Positions 1 to 12,114 of a stretch of DNA of 64,000 nt are shown here, one piece after another (the stretch's first letter is position 1; every line of letters begins with the position of its first letter). A model generated the notes under the pieces. That model had not been told where the DNA came from. It saw only the letters and a program-made list of their open reading frames with translations, and made no database searches. The translations under genes were made by a program, and so were the position numbers. Source of the DNA: Marchantia polymorpha subsp. ruderalis. Lineage: Eukaryota > Streptophyta > Marchantiopsida > Marchantiales > Marchantiaceae. The stretch is taken from the NCBI GenBank assembly GCA_037833965.1, contig AP031356.1, positions 10,500,501 through 10,564,500 of the forward strand. Direction: 5' to 3'.

Positions 1-195
1 AGCTCGCAGGGAGGGTGGTGCCTGTCCTTACTGCTGCACCCCAAATCCCAGATTCTACAAGATCCCTCGAGAATCCCCGCGATCTTCCGGATTCACTCTG
101 TTTTGATGTACCGAAGGCTATTTACAATGCTGCCAGGGTACAGTTTTCCAAAAATGTTTTAATTTCCTCAAAATGGCCAAAAGTGGGGTACCACA
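1..195 (-). mobile_element. 5' end of a giant Gypsy LTR, cut by window edge
   Basis: Reverse complement of the first 195 bases of the giant LTR family seen elsewhere at 20607, 44190 and 55373. The LTR terminus TGTGGTACCCC lies at 195 and the copy runs leftward out of the window. It belongs to the TGTGGTACCCCAC subgroup, the same as LTR E and element 1. It is not possible to say whether it is a solo LTR or part of a full element. Confidence 0.9.
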
Positions 196-497
196 TCTAG
201 AAAGTTCTAGAAAGAAAAGAAGCGGGAAATTCTAGAAAAAAATCTAATATAAGGTCCCTTTCAAAACGAGAGTTAACTAGAACTAATTCGTAACCATTAC
301 ATGATAGACTAATCATATATAGAGATAACTGAAGATTCTATGCTTACAAATTCTTCTTGTGCTTCCCATGCTCAACTTGCATAGTAGCACAATGTTGTCT
401 GAAACTCTCCAAAGTAATAACTTTGGTCAATGTATCAACTGAATTAAGTTCATCATCAACCTTGACTAGCTCAATCATCAGAGTTTACCTTAAAGAT
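196..497 (-). mobile_element. Relic of a Ty1/Copia element (pol C-terminus and 3' flank)
   Basis: On the minus strand, 344-484 reads as about 46 codons ending in TAA. It contains VDTLTKVITLESFRQHC, the usual tail of plant Copia RNase H domains, where a D-x-LTK motif precedes the polyprotein end. The open stretch begins just after another in-frame stop, so only the tail is left. The remaining bases are AT-rich and fit the 3' untranslated or LTR part of the same relic. Solo LTR L1 inserted immediately upstream of it. Confidence 0.6.
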
Positions 498-1451
498 TGT
501 AATAACCCACCAAAGGCTAAAACTGCAATATAGTGGTAGAAAGGTCGAACCCACAGGGACAGAGGCAACACACAGAGTACAAAGTGTCACATTTAACGGG
601 CCTATTGAAGAGTTTGAATTCTCAGGCGACTGTCACTCCCAGAAATACTGCAAGTGTTCACTTGGAGCTCACTCGGAGGTCGCACAGTGCAGCGTAGTTC
701 ACTCAACACACACACACACACACACCTGAAACTGTAGAAACACAACTCAGAGGTCGGTTAGGACCTCTACTTAAGATTTCAGGGGGAAAGTCTCTCACAA
801 GTACACTCAGCGAATCTGCGGGTAGTGACTCCCAACTCCGGCTTTTACAACCCTTCCACTAGTTTCTGCTAGCACAGGGAACCCGGATTGAACTTCCTAC
901 TTCAGATCGAAGTCACTCACACGCGGTGAACAACACACTCAACTCACAAAACGCGCAGAGAACACAGGTCCGAACTGAGAGGCTCAACTGAGAAACGATC
1001 CAGTAGCACACCATAACAGTCTATTGAAGAGTTTGAATTCTTAGGCACTTGTCATTCCCAAAAATACTACAGGGGTTGCCCTCAAGGCACCTGCTGCAGC
1101 GTAACCTGAATTACAACCAAGGCTTACTCGAAGTAACAAAACTTCACTTTGGCATTCAGGGGAAAATCCCGAAGGAGTACAATCAGGAACAATCACTCGA
1201 AAGTGTAAAGGGGAATTGTTCAAGTATCTAACTAGTCACTAGCTCTAAGCATCGGCAATCACCCGCAGGTGTAGATCCGAACTACTCAAGTCTCTAACCA
1301 GTGTACTAGCTCTGAACATTCGGCCGAAGGCCTTCAGCTACAAAATGCGGATCGCCAAGTTGTAGCTCCTCTTGCGCGGTGACAGAACTAAGGACACAAA
1401 CACGTAGAGAAAATGAGTTCCTGATCTGCACTTCCAAAACTGGAAGAATCC

Positions 1452-1482
1452 CAAGGCAAGACGCCTTGAACTACTTTATACC
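1452..1482 (-). promoter_or_regulatory. LTR L1 TATA box and downstream stem-loop
   Basis: On the minus strand TATAAA (1480-1475) is followed by the inverted repeat CAAGGC-GTCTT-GCCTTG (1468-1452). The same arrangement occurs in LTRs B, C, D, E and element 1. It is the probable Pol II promoter and the start of the R region. Confidence 0.65.
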
Positions 1483-1534
1483 TTCTAAGTCCTAACTAAC
1501 ACTACACTACCCTACGCTACGCGTCTGCACGGAA

Positions 1535-4412
1535 TCACGCTACACTACACTCTGCAGAACTTGTGCTTCCCCTTCTGCACGACGGACTGCCGCGCACTAA
1601 CTCCCTACCCTGCCAGTCTTCCGCTCGACTACGCAGTCCCAACCGCCGCAACACCGCAGAAACCTCAGTCTCGAGGGTGGCCATGGTGTCCCGCGACTTC
1701 GACAGAAACGAATCCAGCTTCTTCGCCACTCGCCGCCGGCTCCGACTGTCACCTGACAACAAACCCGCCGCACGAAGCTCTAACTCGCGCAGTGTGAGTT
1801 TCTCCTGCGCCGCCACTTCCAAGTGGACATAACCTCTAAGACAGTGGTTGGCTCGCCTTGCCAACTCTTCCTTCGTGCGATCTGCCTCCCGCCGACGATC
1901 GTCTTCAACTACAACCAACTGCAATTCGGCCTCCGCACGCTGCGCTCTCAATTCTCCACACTCGGATTGCAGTCTGCGGATTAATTCTTCATCAGCCTGC
2001 CGTGCGAGCTGACACTACTCTAACAACCGTGTCTGTCGCACGAGCTCCTCTGACAAAATTTGATTTTGAGCCTGCTCAGAATCCAGCTCCTCTGCGAGCT
2101 TCGCCTTTGCCTTAGCGAACTCTCCCAGCTTCTCGTCCTTCGTCTTGTCGAGGGCTTTGTACACCTTCTTAGTGAGATTGAGGTGGCCCCACAGTCAATC
2201 ATACTTCTCCCGCACATCCTTAAGTTCCCGATCCACACGGGCCAACAACTTGCTGGTGTGGACTTTAGTGCGGGTTCGCCTTTTCACTAATTCGACGTAG
2301 GACCCAGGCTGGCGGGGGTCCGCGTACTTCTCCACTTTGCGATCAAGGTACCTCAACAGAGTAACCACCTGCTCGCAAAGCGCCGCCGTTGGCGTGCCTG
2401 CCACTGACTGCTCCTCCTCTTCACTCGATTCTACTCCAGACGCCGATTCCGTCGATCCTCCTTCTTTGTCATCCTCCGAATTGAGGATTTCGGTCGCCAC
2501 TGAATTCGCCGACGACTGTCGTGAGTGTGGCTTCGAAATGTCTACGTCGTCTGCCACCACTGTCGCCGCTGCAGCCTCGCTGCTCCCTACCAGAATGTCC
2601 AAGGCGGTGGGAGAATGAGGTTGTGCCAAATTCACATCGCCCGCCCGTCCGGCTTCTGCTAACTCCTCATCGCCGAAGGCGATCGTGCGGAAGGTGTCTG
2701 CGCGGATTGCAATTGTGCATCGCACACACGTATTTCCTCCTGCCGACAGTCAATCCGCTCCTCCGTTAGGTCCCGCTCCTTCGATAGGTCCCGCTCCTTC
2801 ATTAGGTCCTGCGCCAGGGATGTGTCCTGCCTATGCGTAGGCGCTATTGTAGGCGGCGCTTCCGCCGAAGGCGCAGCGACGAAGGCGGCTCGCCTGATGT
2901 CCCTTGACCCGAAGGCCCTTGCGCCGAAGGCGCATTTCCCGGCGGTCTCACCGCCAAAGGATCTTGCTCTGAAGGCCCTTGAGCCGAAGGCGGATCTTCC
3001 GTCGGCTCCTTTCCTTTCCTTCGCTGTACCGGAGGCGAGTCTTGCCTATGCGTAGGCGTTCTCCTATCCGCAGGGATTCGCCTATCCGTAGGCGGCACAC
3101 TCATCCGTGCCGCATGTTGTCGCTCTTGACCCGAAGGTCGTCTCACTTCCGCCGAGGGCGACCGTGCCTTCGGCGTAGGGAGGTCCGCTGATCCCTCTGC
3201 TGTCCGTGCATTCTCGTCCTCCTCCGAGGATGGGGTCTCCTTCTCTCCGGCGGCCCGCGCCGTCTCCGCGCTACTTGCAGGCAATACAAGCCGGCGCGCT
3301 TTCTGCTTCGGCCGACTGCAAATTTCTTCCAGTGGCCGCTTCCGTTTGAGAGCCGTCGAGTCTCGATGTGGCTCTTTCTCCGGTTCCGCGGCACTTGCGC
3401 TGCGGATGCGTCTCTGCCCGCATCCTGTTGAGCCGGTGGCGTGGAGGTGGAAGTGTCCTCCGCGTCGGAGTCGACCTCGTTATCCCGCACATACCTCCCG
3501 ACATTGTCGAGTGACAACAACGAATACTGAATACGCTCGGTCACGGTTAAGCAACCCATCGATCGATAAAAGTTTACCAAGAAGGGGGAAAGATGATTGA
3601 TCGTTCCTCCCCTCTCCTCAAACGCATGCTGCCGCGTTACCCTATGCAAGATACGCAACCAGTGAACCGGAGCTCTGGCCAAGGTGAGCTCCACGAAAGA
3701 CACTTGCCAAGAAGTGATGTATGTTGTTCGGTGCGGCTGCAAGAGTTGCAGAAGTGCTATCGCTACGTTTCTGCGGAAGCGATCCTTGTAGTCACGGGTC
3801 CTGTACCCGTTCTTGTTGGACTTCTCTCTCTTGAACAAGTCCACGAAGGAGGCGTCTTCCACCTTCGTCACCTTGACGCTCTCACTATCAAATAGAAGGA
3901 ACCCGTCCTTGCCTGCACATCTCCCCAGCACTTGTCCCCAATCTTGGACAGTCCAACGCTCTACGTGCGGTCAGAATCCGCGCGTAGGTTGGTGTCTCTC
4001 CCTTTGCCATTCGCGCACCATGTCCTGGCACACGTAATTTCACCCCCACAGCAGGAAATCGAGCTTCACTGCAAACAGCCGGTCCTGAAAAGCACGCAAC
4101 CCAATCTGCGGAAGCTTGAGCAGAATCATCCGCAACTGAGTGGACTTCGACATCGCGTTCTTGAAATTTGATTTCGTGAACCTTCCTCCGCTACCCTCAA
4201 GCTTCTTGCTCACAACTTTGATTCTCCTGCAAACTCTAATCTCTCTCGATTCCGACTGTCGCGCACTCAATTCTCCCTGTCATCGTGTGAGTCTCTACGC
4301 GTTGGTGTCTAGAATTTCTCTCGGCTAGAAGGTGGACGCGCGCAGCTCGCACAAGAAATTGAAATCGCAAATTCAAGAATGAAGTGTCCGTTCTCCGCTC
4401 GCAGAATGTCAT
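1535..4412 (-). pseudogene. Decayed U3-encoded ORF of LTR L1
   Basis: Minus-strand relic of the 1046-aa protein that is intact at 45419-48559. Recognisable blocks lie in order but in different frames. The N-terminal block is at 4412-4236, and a block with AVKLDFLLWG at 4270-4040. The core with YRTRDYKDRFRRN and HLSPFLVNFYRSMGCLT is at 3931-3400. The acidic tract and PLLRYLDRKV-like segment are at 2725-2195, and the C-terminal coiled-coil and basic tail at 1951-1535. Several frameshifts and stops separate them. The start is chosen at the ATG in the conserved GCCGACCATGA context. No function is assigned; it is dead in this copy. Confidence 0.85.
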
Positions 4413-5616
4413 GGTCGGCACTCGGTCGTGAGTGTCGACTCACTTGATGGCTGCGCCGGCTCGGAGGTGTAACGGCCCTCCTCTAGCACGCGCAGCTTCA
4501 CGCTCCGCCGTCGCGCGCACTCACACGCTCAAAATTTCAATTTGAGCTCCGCCATCGTACTTCGCCGCGGCCATGGTCGCGCAGCGCCGAAGGCGTCTTT
4601 CTCGCTGACGCGCTACTCGCATTCGCACTCCGACTCGCATCGATTCCGCACCGCCGAAGGCATTCTGCCGCACGCTCCGCCGAAGGCGAATTCTTTCCGC
4701 CGAAGACGGATTTCTTGGCGGACTTCCCGCCGGCTCCGAACTCCATTCACCTGTGCGTAGGCGCTGACTGCCAGCGCCGAAGATGTCCGTCGGCGTAGGT
4801 CCCTCACGTTGTCCGTCGGCGTAGGTGCATTGCCGTAGGCGCAGCGCCGAAGGCGACTGTGCCGAAGGCGTTGACCGCAGTCAACGGATTTCGTCCTGCT
4901 GTCATTCTCTCACGTCTCTCCACAGGCGCTCTCGCCTCCGGAGTCCCGTCCCGCTGAGGGCGCACCTGTCCGTTCCACCGTAGGCGTTGAGCCGAAGGCA
5001 GACCGTACGGATTCACTACCCCGTAGGTACTTACCTAGTCTTGATGCGTTGGCGCCGTACGAGCTTCACCCCCGAAGGCAAACTTCTAGGGCCGAAGGCG
5101 GATATTCCGCCGATGGCAATGTGCCTACGCGCAGGCGAATTCCTTCCGCCTATGCGCAGGCGGATTTCCCGCCGACGACGAACTTCTTCCGCCTATGCGT
5201 AGGCGTTTGTCTTTGCATCTTCCGACAATCACAACTCCCTGAGTCCTCATCCGTTCCAGGCGTTCTTGGGTTCGTTAGAACGAGCGCGTCGAGCTCTTTT
5301 CAACAAGACCTTGAGCAAGTCGAGGCGTTGTGAATTGCATAAACTCTGAGGGATCCCCCTAGCGCCGAAGGTGTACCGCCGAAGGCGGATTATGCGCCTT
5401 GCGCCGAAGGAGAACTCCTTCAGAATCGATCGTTCAGGTCGAGCGCCTGTTCCGGACATTGCGCCCAACTTATGGATTCTACGAGATCATGCGAGATCCG
5501 CGATTATCCATCTTCACTCTATTTAAATGTACCGATCACCATTTATACGGCTGCTGCGGTACTGTTTTCCAAAATTGTTTTAAATTCCGCACAAAAGCAA
5601 AAAGTGGGTTTTCACA

Positions 5617-5977
5617 AAGATTGACTAGCTTAATCTTCAAAGTCTAAAGTCAAGACGGTATAGCTCAATTTTTAGAGTTTATAGTCCATCTTAACTAGAA
5701 CAATCATTTTATCAAACACTCTTGTTTGGAAAAATATATAATATTCTGTGCTTCATTCTATTGTGCTTCATTCTATTGTACATAACCCGTATCGTGCTCA
5801 TTCTTGATCATTAATCACATAATGATCAGAATTCCTTACACCCATATTTGAGAGGGAAGATTTCACTTGTTAGTACAGAGATCATGAGAACTCTTTCCCT
5901 CTTTAAATGAACAGGGCTCATTGAAGTACACTCATCAACTAACAAGAACCTTACAATTTACATTGCCCGCGACTGAC
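5617..5977. other. Unique AT-rich DNA between LTRs L1 and B
   Basis: Begins with the right AAGAT duplication of L1 and ends with the left CTGAC duplication of B. The first part continues the disrupted Copia relic. A short repeat (GTGCTTCATTCTATT, twice) lies near 5750-5780. The last bases (GCCCGCGACTGAC) match the minisatellite that resumes at 20224, so B landed at the edge of that array. No gene is visible. Confidence 0.6.
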
Positions 5978-8618
5978 TGTGGTTACCCACTTTTTGTTTT
6001 AGTGCGGAATTTAAACATTTTTGGAAAATAGTACCGTAGCAGCAACTATAAATAGTAATCGGTACACTAAAATAGAGTAAAAAATGGATGATCACGGGTC
6101 CAGGAGAATCCTGGAGAATCATCGAGTTGGGCGCAATGTTGGGGACAGGCGCCCTGGCCCGAACGGATGGTTCCTACTTAGGGGAAGCGCCTTCAGCGGA
6201 AGAGTGAATATTTCATAAATTTCTCAATTCGTAACTTCTTGACATAGTTAAGGTCTTGTTAGAAAGAGCTCAACACGCTCGTTCTAACGAGCCCAAGAAC
6301 TCTTGAAATGAATAATGGATCACTGAGTTTTGAGTGTCGGAAGTTACTAATATGAAACGCTTTCGGCGATACGCCTTCGGCGGTGTACTCCTTCGCTTGA
6401 ACGCCTTCGGTGCCAACGCATTGATATTAGGTCAACGCCTTCGGCGATGTGACTTTGGCCGTACGCCTTCGGCGGAACGGAGCACCTACGGCAAGAGCGC
6501 CTTCGGCGGGACAAGAAAGAACAACGGACGCATTGACTTCGATCAACGCCTTCGGCGATGCGCCTTCGGCGGAAGACGGACGCCTTCGGCCGTACGCCTT
6601 CGGCAATACGGAGAGAGTAAATCGGAAACCGGCCAGGGACGAAGTCCTTCGCCGCCACGCCTTCGGCGATGCGCGAGCAAGGCTAAGTCGACGGACAACG
6701 GCAGAATCGAATTCAATTTTCAGGCGTGGGAGTTCGCACAACGGCGGAGCGTGAAGCCGAGCGTGCAAAGGAGGCCGTTACGCCTCCAAGCCGGTGCTGC
6801 AATCAAGTGGGTCGACCCCCACACCCAAGTGTCGAACGGTGAAATCTTGATCGCCGAAGGCAGACGTCTCATTCTTGCAATTCCGATTCTGATTTCGCTC
6901 GAGCGTCGACCGCGCAGCAAGAATCGGTGGAGAGAAATTAGAGAGAGTTGCGACTAGCGGGTTGTTGCAGGAAAGCGTGCAGCAGCTAGAGGATTCTTAC
7001 TAGAGAGTGCGGGAAGCTCGCGGAGTGATTGCGTCCGCGTGCAAGAAGCTTGGGGACAGAGAGCGGAGAGTTTGCAGACTTCTGACGTGCGCGGCCGAGT
7101 TCAAGAATGCTATGTCGAAGGATACGCAGCTGCGGATGATCCCGCTGAAGCTACCGCAGATTGGGTTGCTGTGGTAACACACTTTTTGTTTTTTTCGCAG
7201 AATTTAAACAATTTTGGAAAAGAAGTACCGAAGCAGTGTCTGTAGTTAGGAAATGGTACGTTAAATAGAGTGGATTGAGGAGATCGCGGGTCACGGAGTT
7301 AGACGTACCGGCGCCAAACGCCTTCGGCGCCTTCGGCAAGATCTCCTTTGTTGAGGTGTCTCTACCCACGCGCCTCCCGCGCTTAGGGAAGGTACACTTC
7401 CGGCACAGACACCTCCGGAGGAGATGTCGCTGAAGACGTCAGAAGCCGGCAAGGACCTCTGAATGCTTCCGACCATGAGTGCGCCTTCGGCGATGCGCCG
7501 TTGGAGCGGGAGGGAAACCTTCATAACGATCAGGATTCACGGTAGTTCTAATTGGTTGAGGACTCATTGAAAAGAGCTCGAGACGCTCGTTCTAACGAGC
7601 CCAAGAGCGCCGGAGATGGATCAAGGACGAGGAAGTTATGAGCGTCGGTAAACTCGCATCCGGCGATGCGCTGTTTGCGCTAGGGTTCACCGTCGGAAAA
7701 GACCCCCGTATGCCTTCGGCGATGCGCCTTCGACGGAACCACGCGCTCATACGAGGAGATCAAGTCGGAGGCGGAAGCGCCTTCGGCGCCTGCGCAGCGG
7801 AAGAGAAGCGCCGGCCTGATGTACGCCTCCGACGTGGCGCGGACAGGCGGGTGCGCTGGCATAATCCGCGCCGGTGGGATATGCGCCGTTGGCGATATGC
7901 GGGGCAGAACGGACAAAACAAGTGGTACAAGTACGTGTCGGCGTAATTCGCGCCGACTTGATGTGCGCCTCCAGCGAGGCGCCGACGGAGAAGGAGTACG
8001 CATGCGGCGATACGCCGCCGGCGATGGGCAGGTTGGGAAAAAACAACATAGTCGGAGCGTACGCTCCACTGCGGCGAACTCGAGTCCGGAAGCCCTCGGC
8101 GATGGCGAACTAAGAGCCGGAGGACGATGGCGGCGGGAGAATTCAACATTCACGCATGCGAATGCGCGCAGTGCGGAGTCGTGAATTCGAGCATGCGAGG
8201 GAGAACCGTTAGGCCGTATAGCCGGCTGCGTAATCAAGTTTGATTGTACCACTGAGAGCGTTGTGCGATCTTGAATTCGGAGAAGAAAAGTCTGCTCTTT
8301 AGTCTCATTCTCTCATTCTTGATTGTGAGTTTTCCAGCTTCAGAGCTTGAGCGCGCAAGGGCGGAGAGACCTTCAGTGAGTTGGAGAGAGAGTGCAGGAA
8401 TCAGTGAGCAGAAAGGAGTGCGTAGCAACCAGGCGCGCGTAGGCGAGTTGCGCTAGGATCTTGACGGACCCCGAAGAGAGTTTGCGAGTAGAGAGATTGA
8501 GCGCGCAAGGAAGGAGAGAGCGATTTCAGTTAGTGTCTGAGCGGCCGACGCGCAGCGGCGATTGTGAGAGATCGAGCGGGAGGGAAGAACGTCTGTGTGT
8601 GCAGGGAGAGCAAGAAAG

Positions 8619-11136
8619 ATGTCGAAGGTCCCCCAGCTGCGAGTGTCTCCACTCAGAGTGCCGCAGATCGGTCTGCGCGCATTCCAAGATGTGTTGACAA
8701 GGTTGAAGCTTGATTTCCTCCTGTGGGGATGGAATTGGACGTGTCCGGAGATGGTGCGCGAATACTTGCGGGAGAAACACCAGCCCTCGCGCGGATTTCG
8801 CCCCCACCCCGAGAGGTGGGACATTAGTCACTGGGCGCAGGTATTAGGAAGGTGTGCAGGCGAGGAAGGGTATCTCCTCTTCGAGGCCGAGAGCGTGAAG
8901 GTGTCGAAGGAGGAAGAAGTCTCCTACAATGATCTTTTCAAAGTTGGCAAGCATCCCAAGAACGGTTTCCGGACGCGGGATTACAAGGATCGATTGCGGA
9001 GAAATGTCGCGACTGCATTACTTCAAATATTGCAGCCGACCAAGACCGCCTACATGCATGGTTGGCAAGTGGGATTTGTGGAGCTAGTGTTGTCAGGAGC
9101 TCCGGTTCATTGGGCACGGCTCCTGTGGAAGGTGACGCGCCAACATGCGCAAGAAGAGAGAGGAGGGACCCTCAATCATCTTTCGCCTTACCTGATCGTG
9201 TTCTATCGAGCGATGGGATGTTTGACAGCTTCAGAGCGGGCACGATTTCCGCTGCTGACCCGGAGTAATCCGGGTAGATACTTGCGGGAGGCTGAAGTGG
9301 ACACAGATCCGGACGAAGCACCTACAAGTCCAGCTCCAGCTCCGGCTCCGGCAAGAGCAGAAGAAGGGCATCGAAGTGAACGCGCACCGCGGAAGCGAAA
9401 ATGGGATGAGAGACCAGAAGACAGGCAGCCGGAAGCTCCCGCTGCGCCGACTCGGAGTCGGCCAACCCACGAGCTTCATAGCCGGCCGAAACAGAAGGCA
9501 CGTAAGATGGTGTTGCCAACTAGCAATGAGGAGACCAGGCGTACTCCGGTCCGGCGGAATGTCCTGCCCACGCAGGAAGAGATAATCGCGCATGTTCTGG
9601 GGAGGTCGGTGAACCCCTCTGCGCAGAAGGCGCGGATGCCTTCAGAAGAAGACAGGCGGACTGAAGGTCGGCCAACTGCAGGTCGGCAAGAGCAGCGCGT
9701 TGAACCGGACAGCAGGCCGGAAGCAGAAGGGAGTTTGGCTGCAGAGCCAACAACTCTCAGAGAGTCGTCTTCGGCAGAAGACGCTTCTGAGAAAACGCCT
9801 CCAACAAAGAGGCCAAGTGGAGTAAAGACGTGCAGAGTGGATCCGACTGCCAGTCGGACAACTGCTAGTCGGCCGACTGCGAGTCGGTCAACTGAGAGTC
9901 GGCCAGATTCGCCGACTGCGAATCGGACAGGACCGGCGACCATTGTGCGGGCGCCTTCGGCGGACACACCTCCGGCGAAGACACCTTCCGCGCACATCGT
10001 GCCGGAGGAGCAGGCAGTAGAAGCAGGCGGTGCAGAGGTGACAAAAGTGACTGCGGCGCCGACCCCTTCGAGAACCGAAGATCGAGCCGGAACAGAGGCT
10101 AAGGCAGTGGGATCCCCCACTGCCTTGGATATTTTAGCAGGGAGTGGAGCGGCAGTTGCGGCGGAAGCTGCCGCGCGCCACAGTTCCAGGGAGTCGCCAA
10201 GAGATTCTGTGGCAACTGAAATCCTTGAAACAGAGGATGAGACGAGTTCGGAAGAGCAGGAAGCGGACTCTGTGCAGGGGACGCCATCAGGGGTACTGTG
10301 CGAGCAGATAGTGCCGCTCTTGCGATATTTGGATCACATGGCAGCAAAGTACGCGAGTTCCAGAAAACCGCAGTCTTATGTGGAGATTGTCAAGAGCAGG
10401 ACGAGGAGCAAGGTAGCCATTTGGGCCACTAGGTGCCAAACGTTGGAGATGAGGAATACTGCCCTCCAACAGCACCTGGCGATCACGAAGAGGCTACACC
10501 AAACCCTGCAACAACAGCGGGAGGATGCGGCGACGAAAGCCCAGGCGGATGTTGAGCTAATGCGGGCAAAGATCGAGTTGGAATTGCAGGAAGAGCGGAG
10601 ACAAAACCGCATTCTAACAGAGTAGCTTGCGCGCCAGACGCGCGCATTAGAGGAAGGTCAAAGCACGCGCAAGGCGGATGAAGAGTTGTTGCGCAACTTG
10701 CAATCCGAGTGCGCGGAATTAAGGGCGCAGCGCGCGGATGCGGAGATGCAGCTGGCAGAGGTGGAAGACAGCAGCCGGACGCGAGAAGAGTTGGTGACGC
10801 GGGTGACCCACTGTCTCAGAGTATACACCCACTGGGAAGTGGCAAGAGAAGATCACGCTCAGGGAGTTTGAGCTTCGGGCGGCGGCGTTGACGGAGGGTG
10901 ACAGTCGGAGTCGGCGGCGAGTGGCAAGGAAATTAGAGGCCTTCTTGTCGGGTGCGCGCAACACTATGGCGCACTTGGAGTCGGAAGTGACCGAAGTCCT
11001 TCGGCGGCTGGGGTTGCGCAGCCGGTCGAAAGACTGGCAGGGTAGGGAGATAGTGCGCGGCAGTCCGGCGCGCAGGAGGCGCAGTACCGAATCTGCAGAG
11101 TGCAGTAGTGTAGCTTGGTTTCGTGCAGGCGTTTAG
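8619..11136 (+). pseudogene. U3-encoded ORF of LTR C, nearly full length but broken
   Basis: The frame is open to a stop at 10623-10625, about 669 codons from the ATG at 8619. Homology continues to 10871 and then, in another frame, at 10888-11136, so at least one stop and one frameshift break it. Domains follow the intact copy: an N-terminal core (LDFLLWGWNW, FRTRDYKDRLRRN, LNHLSPYLIVFY), then a Pro/Arg/Thr-rich middle with repeated TASR-P units (9841-9950). An acidic tract, the LLRYLDH segment and a coiled coil follow. This copy starts MSK at a site aligned with an internal NAMSK of other copies, so it is shorter at the N-terminus. The upstream leader (about 7300-8600) is full of GCCTTCGGC motifs. 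An earlier in-frame ATG exists at 8595. Confidence 0.82.
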
Positions 11137-11180
11137 AGTAGCAGGTAGTGCAGCGTAGTGTTAGTTAGGACCTTAGAGGG

Positions 11181-11209
11181 TATAAAGTAGATCAAGGCGT
11201 TTTGCCTTG
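11181..11209 (+). promoter_or_regulatory. LTR C TATA box and stem-loop
   Basis: TATAAAG at 11181 is followed by the perfect inverted repeat CAAGGC-GTTTT-GCCTTG at 11193-11209. Same layout as in the other LTR copies; probable promoter and R start. Confidence 0.65.
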
Positions 11210-12114
11210 GGATTTTTCCAGTTTCGGAAGTGCAGATCAGGAACTCACTTTCTTGGCGTGTTTGTGCATTTGGTCCTGGCACCACGTAGAGGAGCTACAA
11301 CTTAGTGAAGTTACCGCATTTTGTAGTTGAAGGCCTTTGGCTGAATGTTCAGAGCTAGTATACCGGTTAGGGACTTGAGTAGTGCGGATCTGCACCTGCG
11401 GGTGATTGCCGATGCTCAGAGCCGGTTGCGAGTTAGATACTTGAACAGTTCCCCCTTACACCTTCGAGTGACATATCTTGATTGTACTCCTACGGGAAGT
11501 TTCCCCTGAATGCCAAAGTGAAGTTTTGTTACTTCGTGTAAACCTTGGTTATCAATTCAGGTTATGTGTGTGTGTTACTGGATTGTGTCTCAGTTGAGTC
11601 TCTCAGTCGGGCCTGTACTCTCTGCGCTTAGTGTGAGTCGAGAGTGACGTCCACCGCGTATGAGTGACTTCGTTCCGAAGTGGAAAGTCCAATCCGGGTT
11701 CCCTACGCCAGCAGAAACTAGCGGGAGGGTTGTAAAAGCCGGAGTGGGAGTCACTACCTGCAGAGCCTCTGAATGTACTCTTGAGAGACTTTTCCCCCTG
11801 AAATCCTAAGCGGAGGTCCTGACCGACCTCCGAGTTGTGCTTTTCCAGTTTCAAGTGTGTGTGTTGAGTGACTTACGCTGCACTGTGCATCCTTCGAGCA
11901 TCCTCCGAGTGAGCTCCGAGTTGAGCATCCTCCGAGCGGCCTCCGAGTCGAGCACTGCAGTATTTCTGGGAGTGACAGTCGCCTGAGAATTCAAACTCTC
12001 CAAAAGTCTGTTAAACGTGACACTTTGTACTCTGTGTGTTGCCTCTGTCCATGTGGGTTCGATCTTTTTACCACCATACTGCAGTTTTAGCCTTTGGTGG
12101 GTTATTACAGTTGC

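Larger units (their letters stand above)
498..5616 (-). mobile_element. Solo giant Gypsy LTR 'L1', complete
   Basis: A complete 5119-base LTR in minus orientation. It begins TGTGAAAACCCAC at 5616 and ends in TTATTACA at 498. A perfect 5-base target duplication AAGAT flanks it at 493-497 and 5617-5621. No internal region or second LTR is attached, so it is a solo LTR left by LTR-LTR recombination. It belongs to the more diverged subgroup with B and C, whose first bases are T-rich. It carries the decayed U3 frame, TATA box, stem-loop and CA microsatellite (about 702-724) in the same order as the other copies. Confidence 0.92.
7170..12109 (+). mobile_element. Solo giant Gypsy LTR 'C' nested in LTR B
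   Basis: A complete 4940-base LTR from TGTGGTAACACAC to GTTATTACA. The target duplication GTTGC lies on both sides (7165-7169 and 12110-12114). The insertion split B's U3 frame: the B reading before 7169 (…LPQIGL) continues after 12114 (RAFQ…). It carries its own U3 frame (8619-11136), a TATA box at 11181 and a stem-loop at 11193-11209. No internal region remains. Confidence 0.93.

Noticed and set aside
15-200. 61-codon plus-strand frame at the left edge, repeated at 44020-44370 and 55224-55553 on the other strand
   Set aside because: It is simply the reverse complement of the LTR 5' end and recurs wherever that end occurs.
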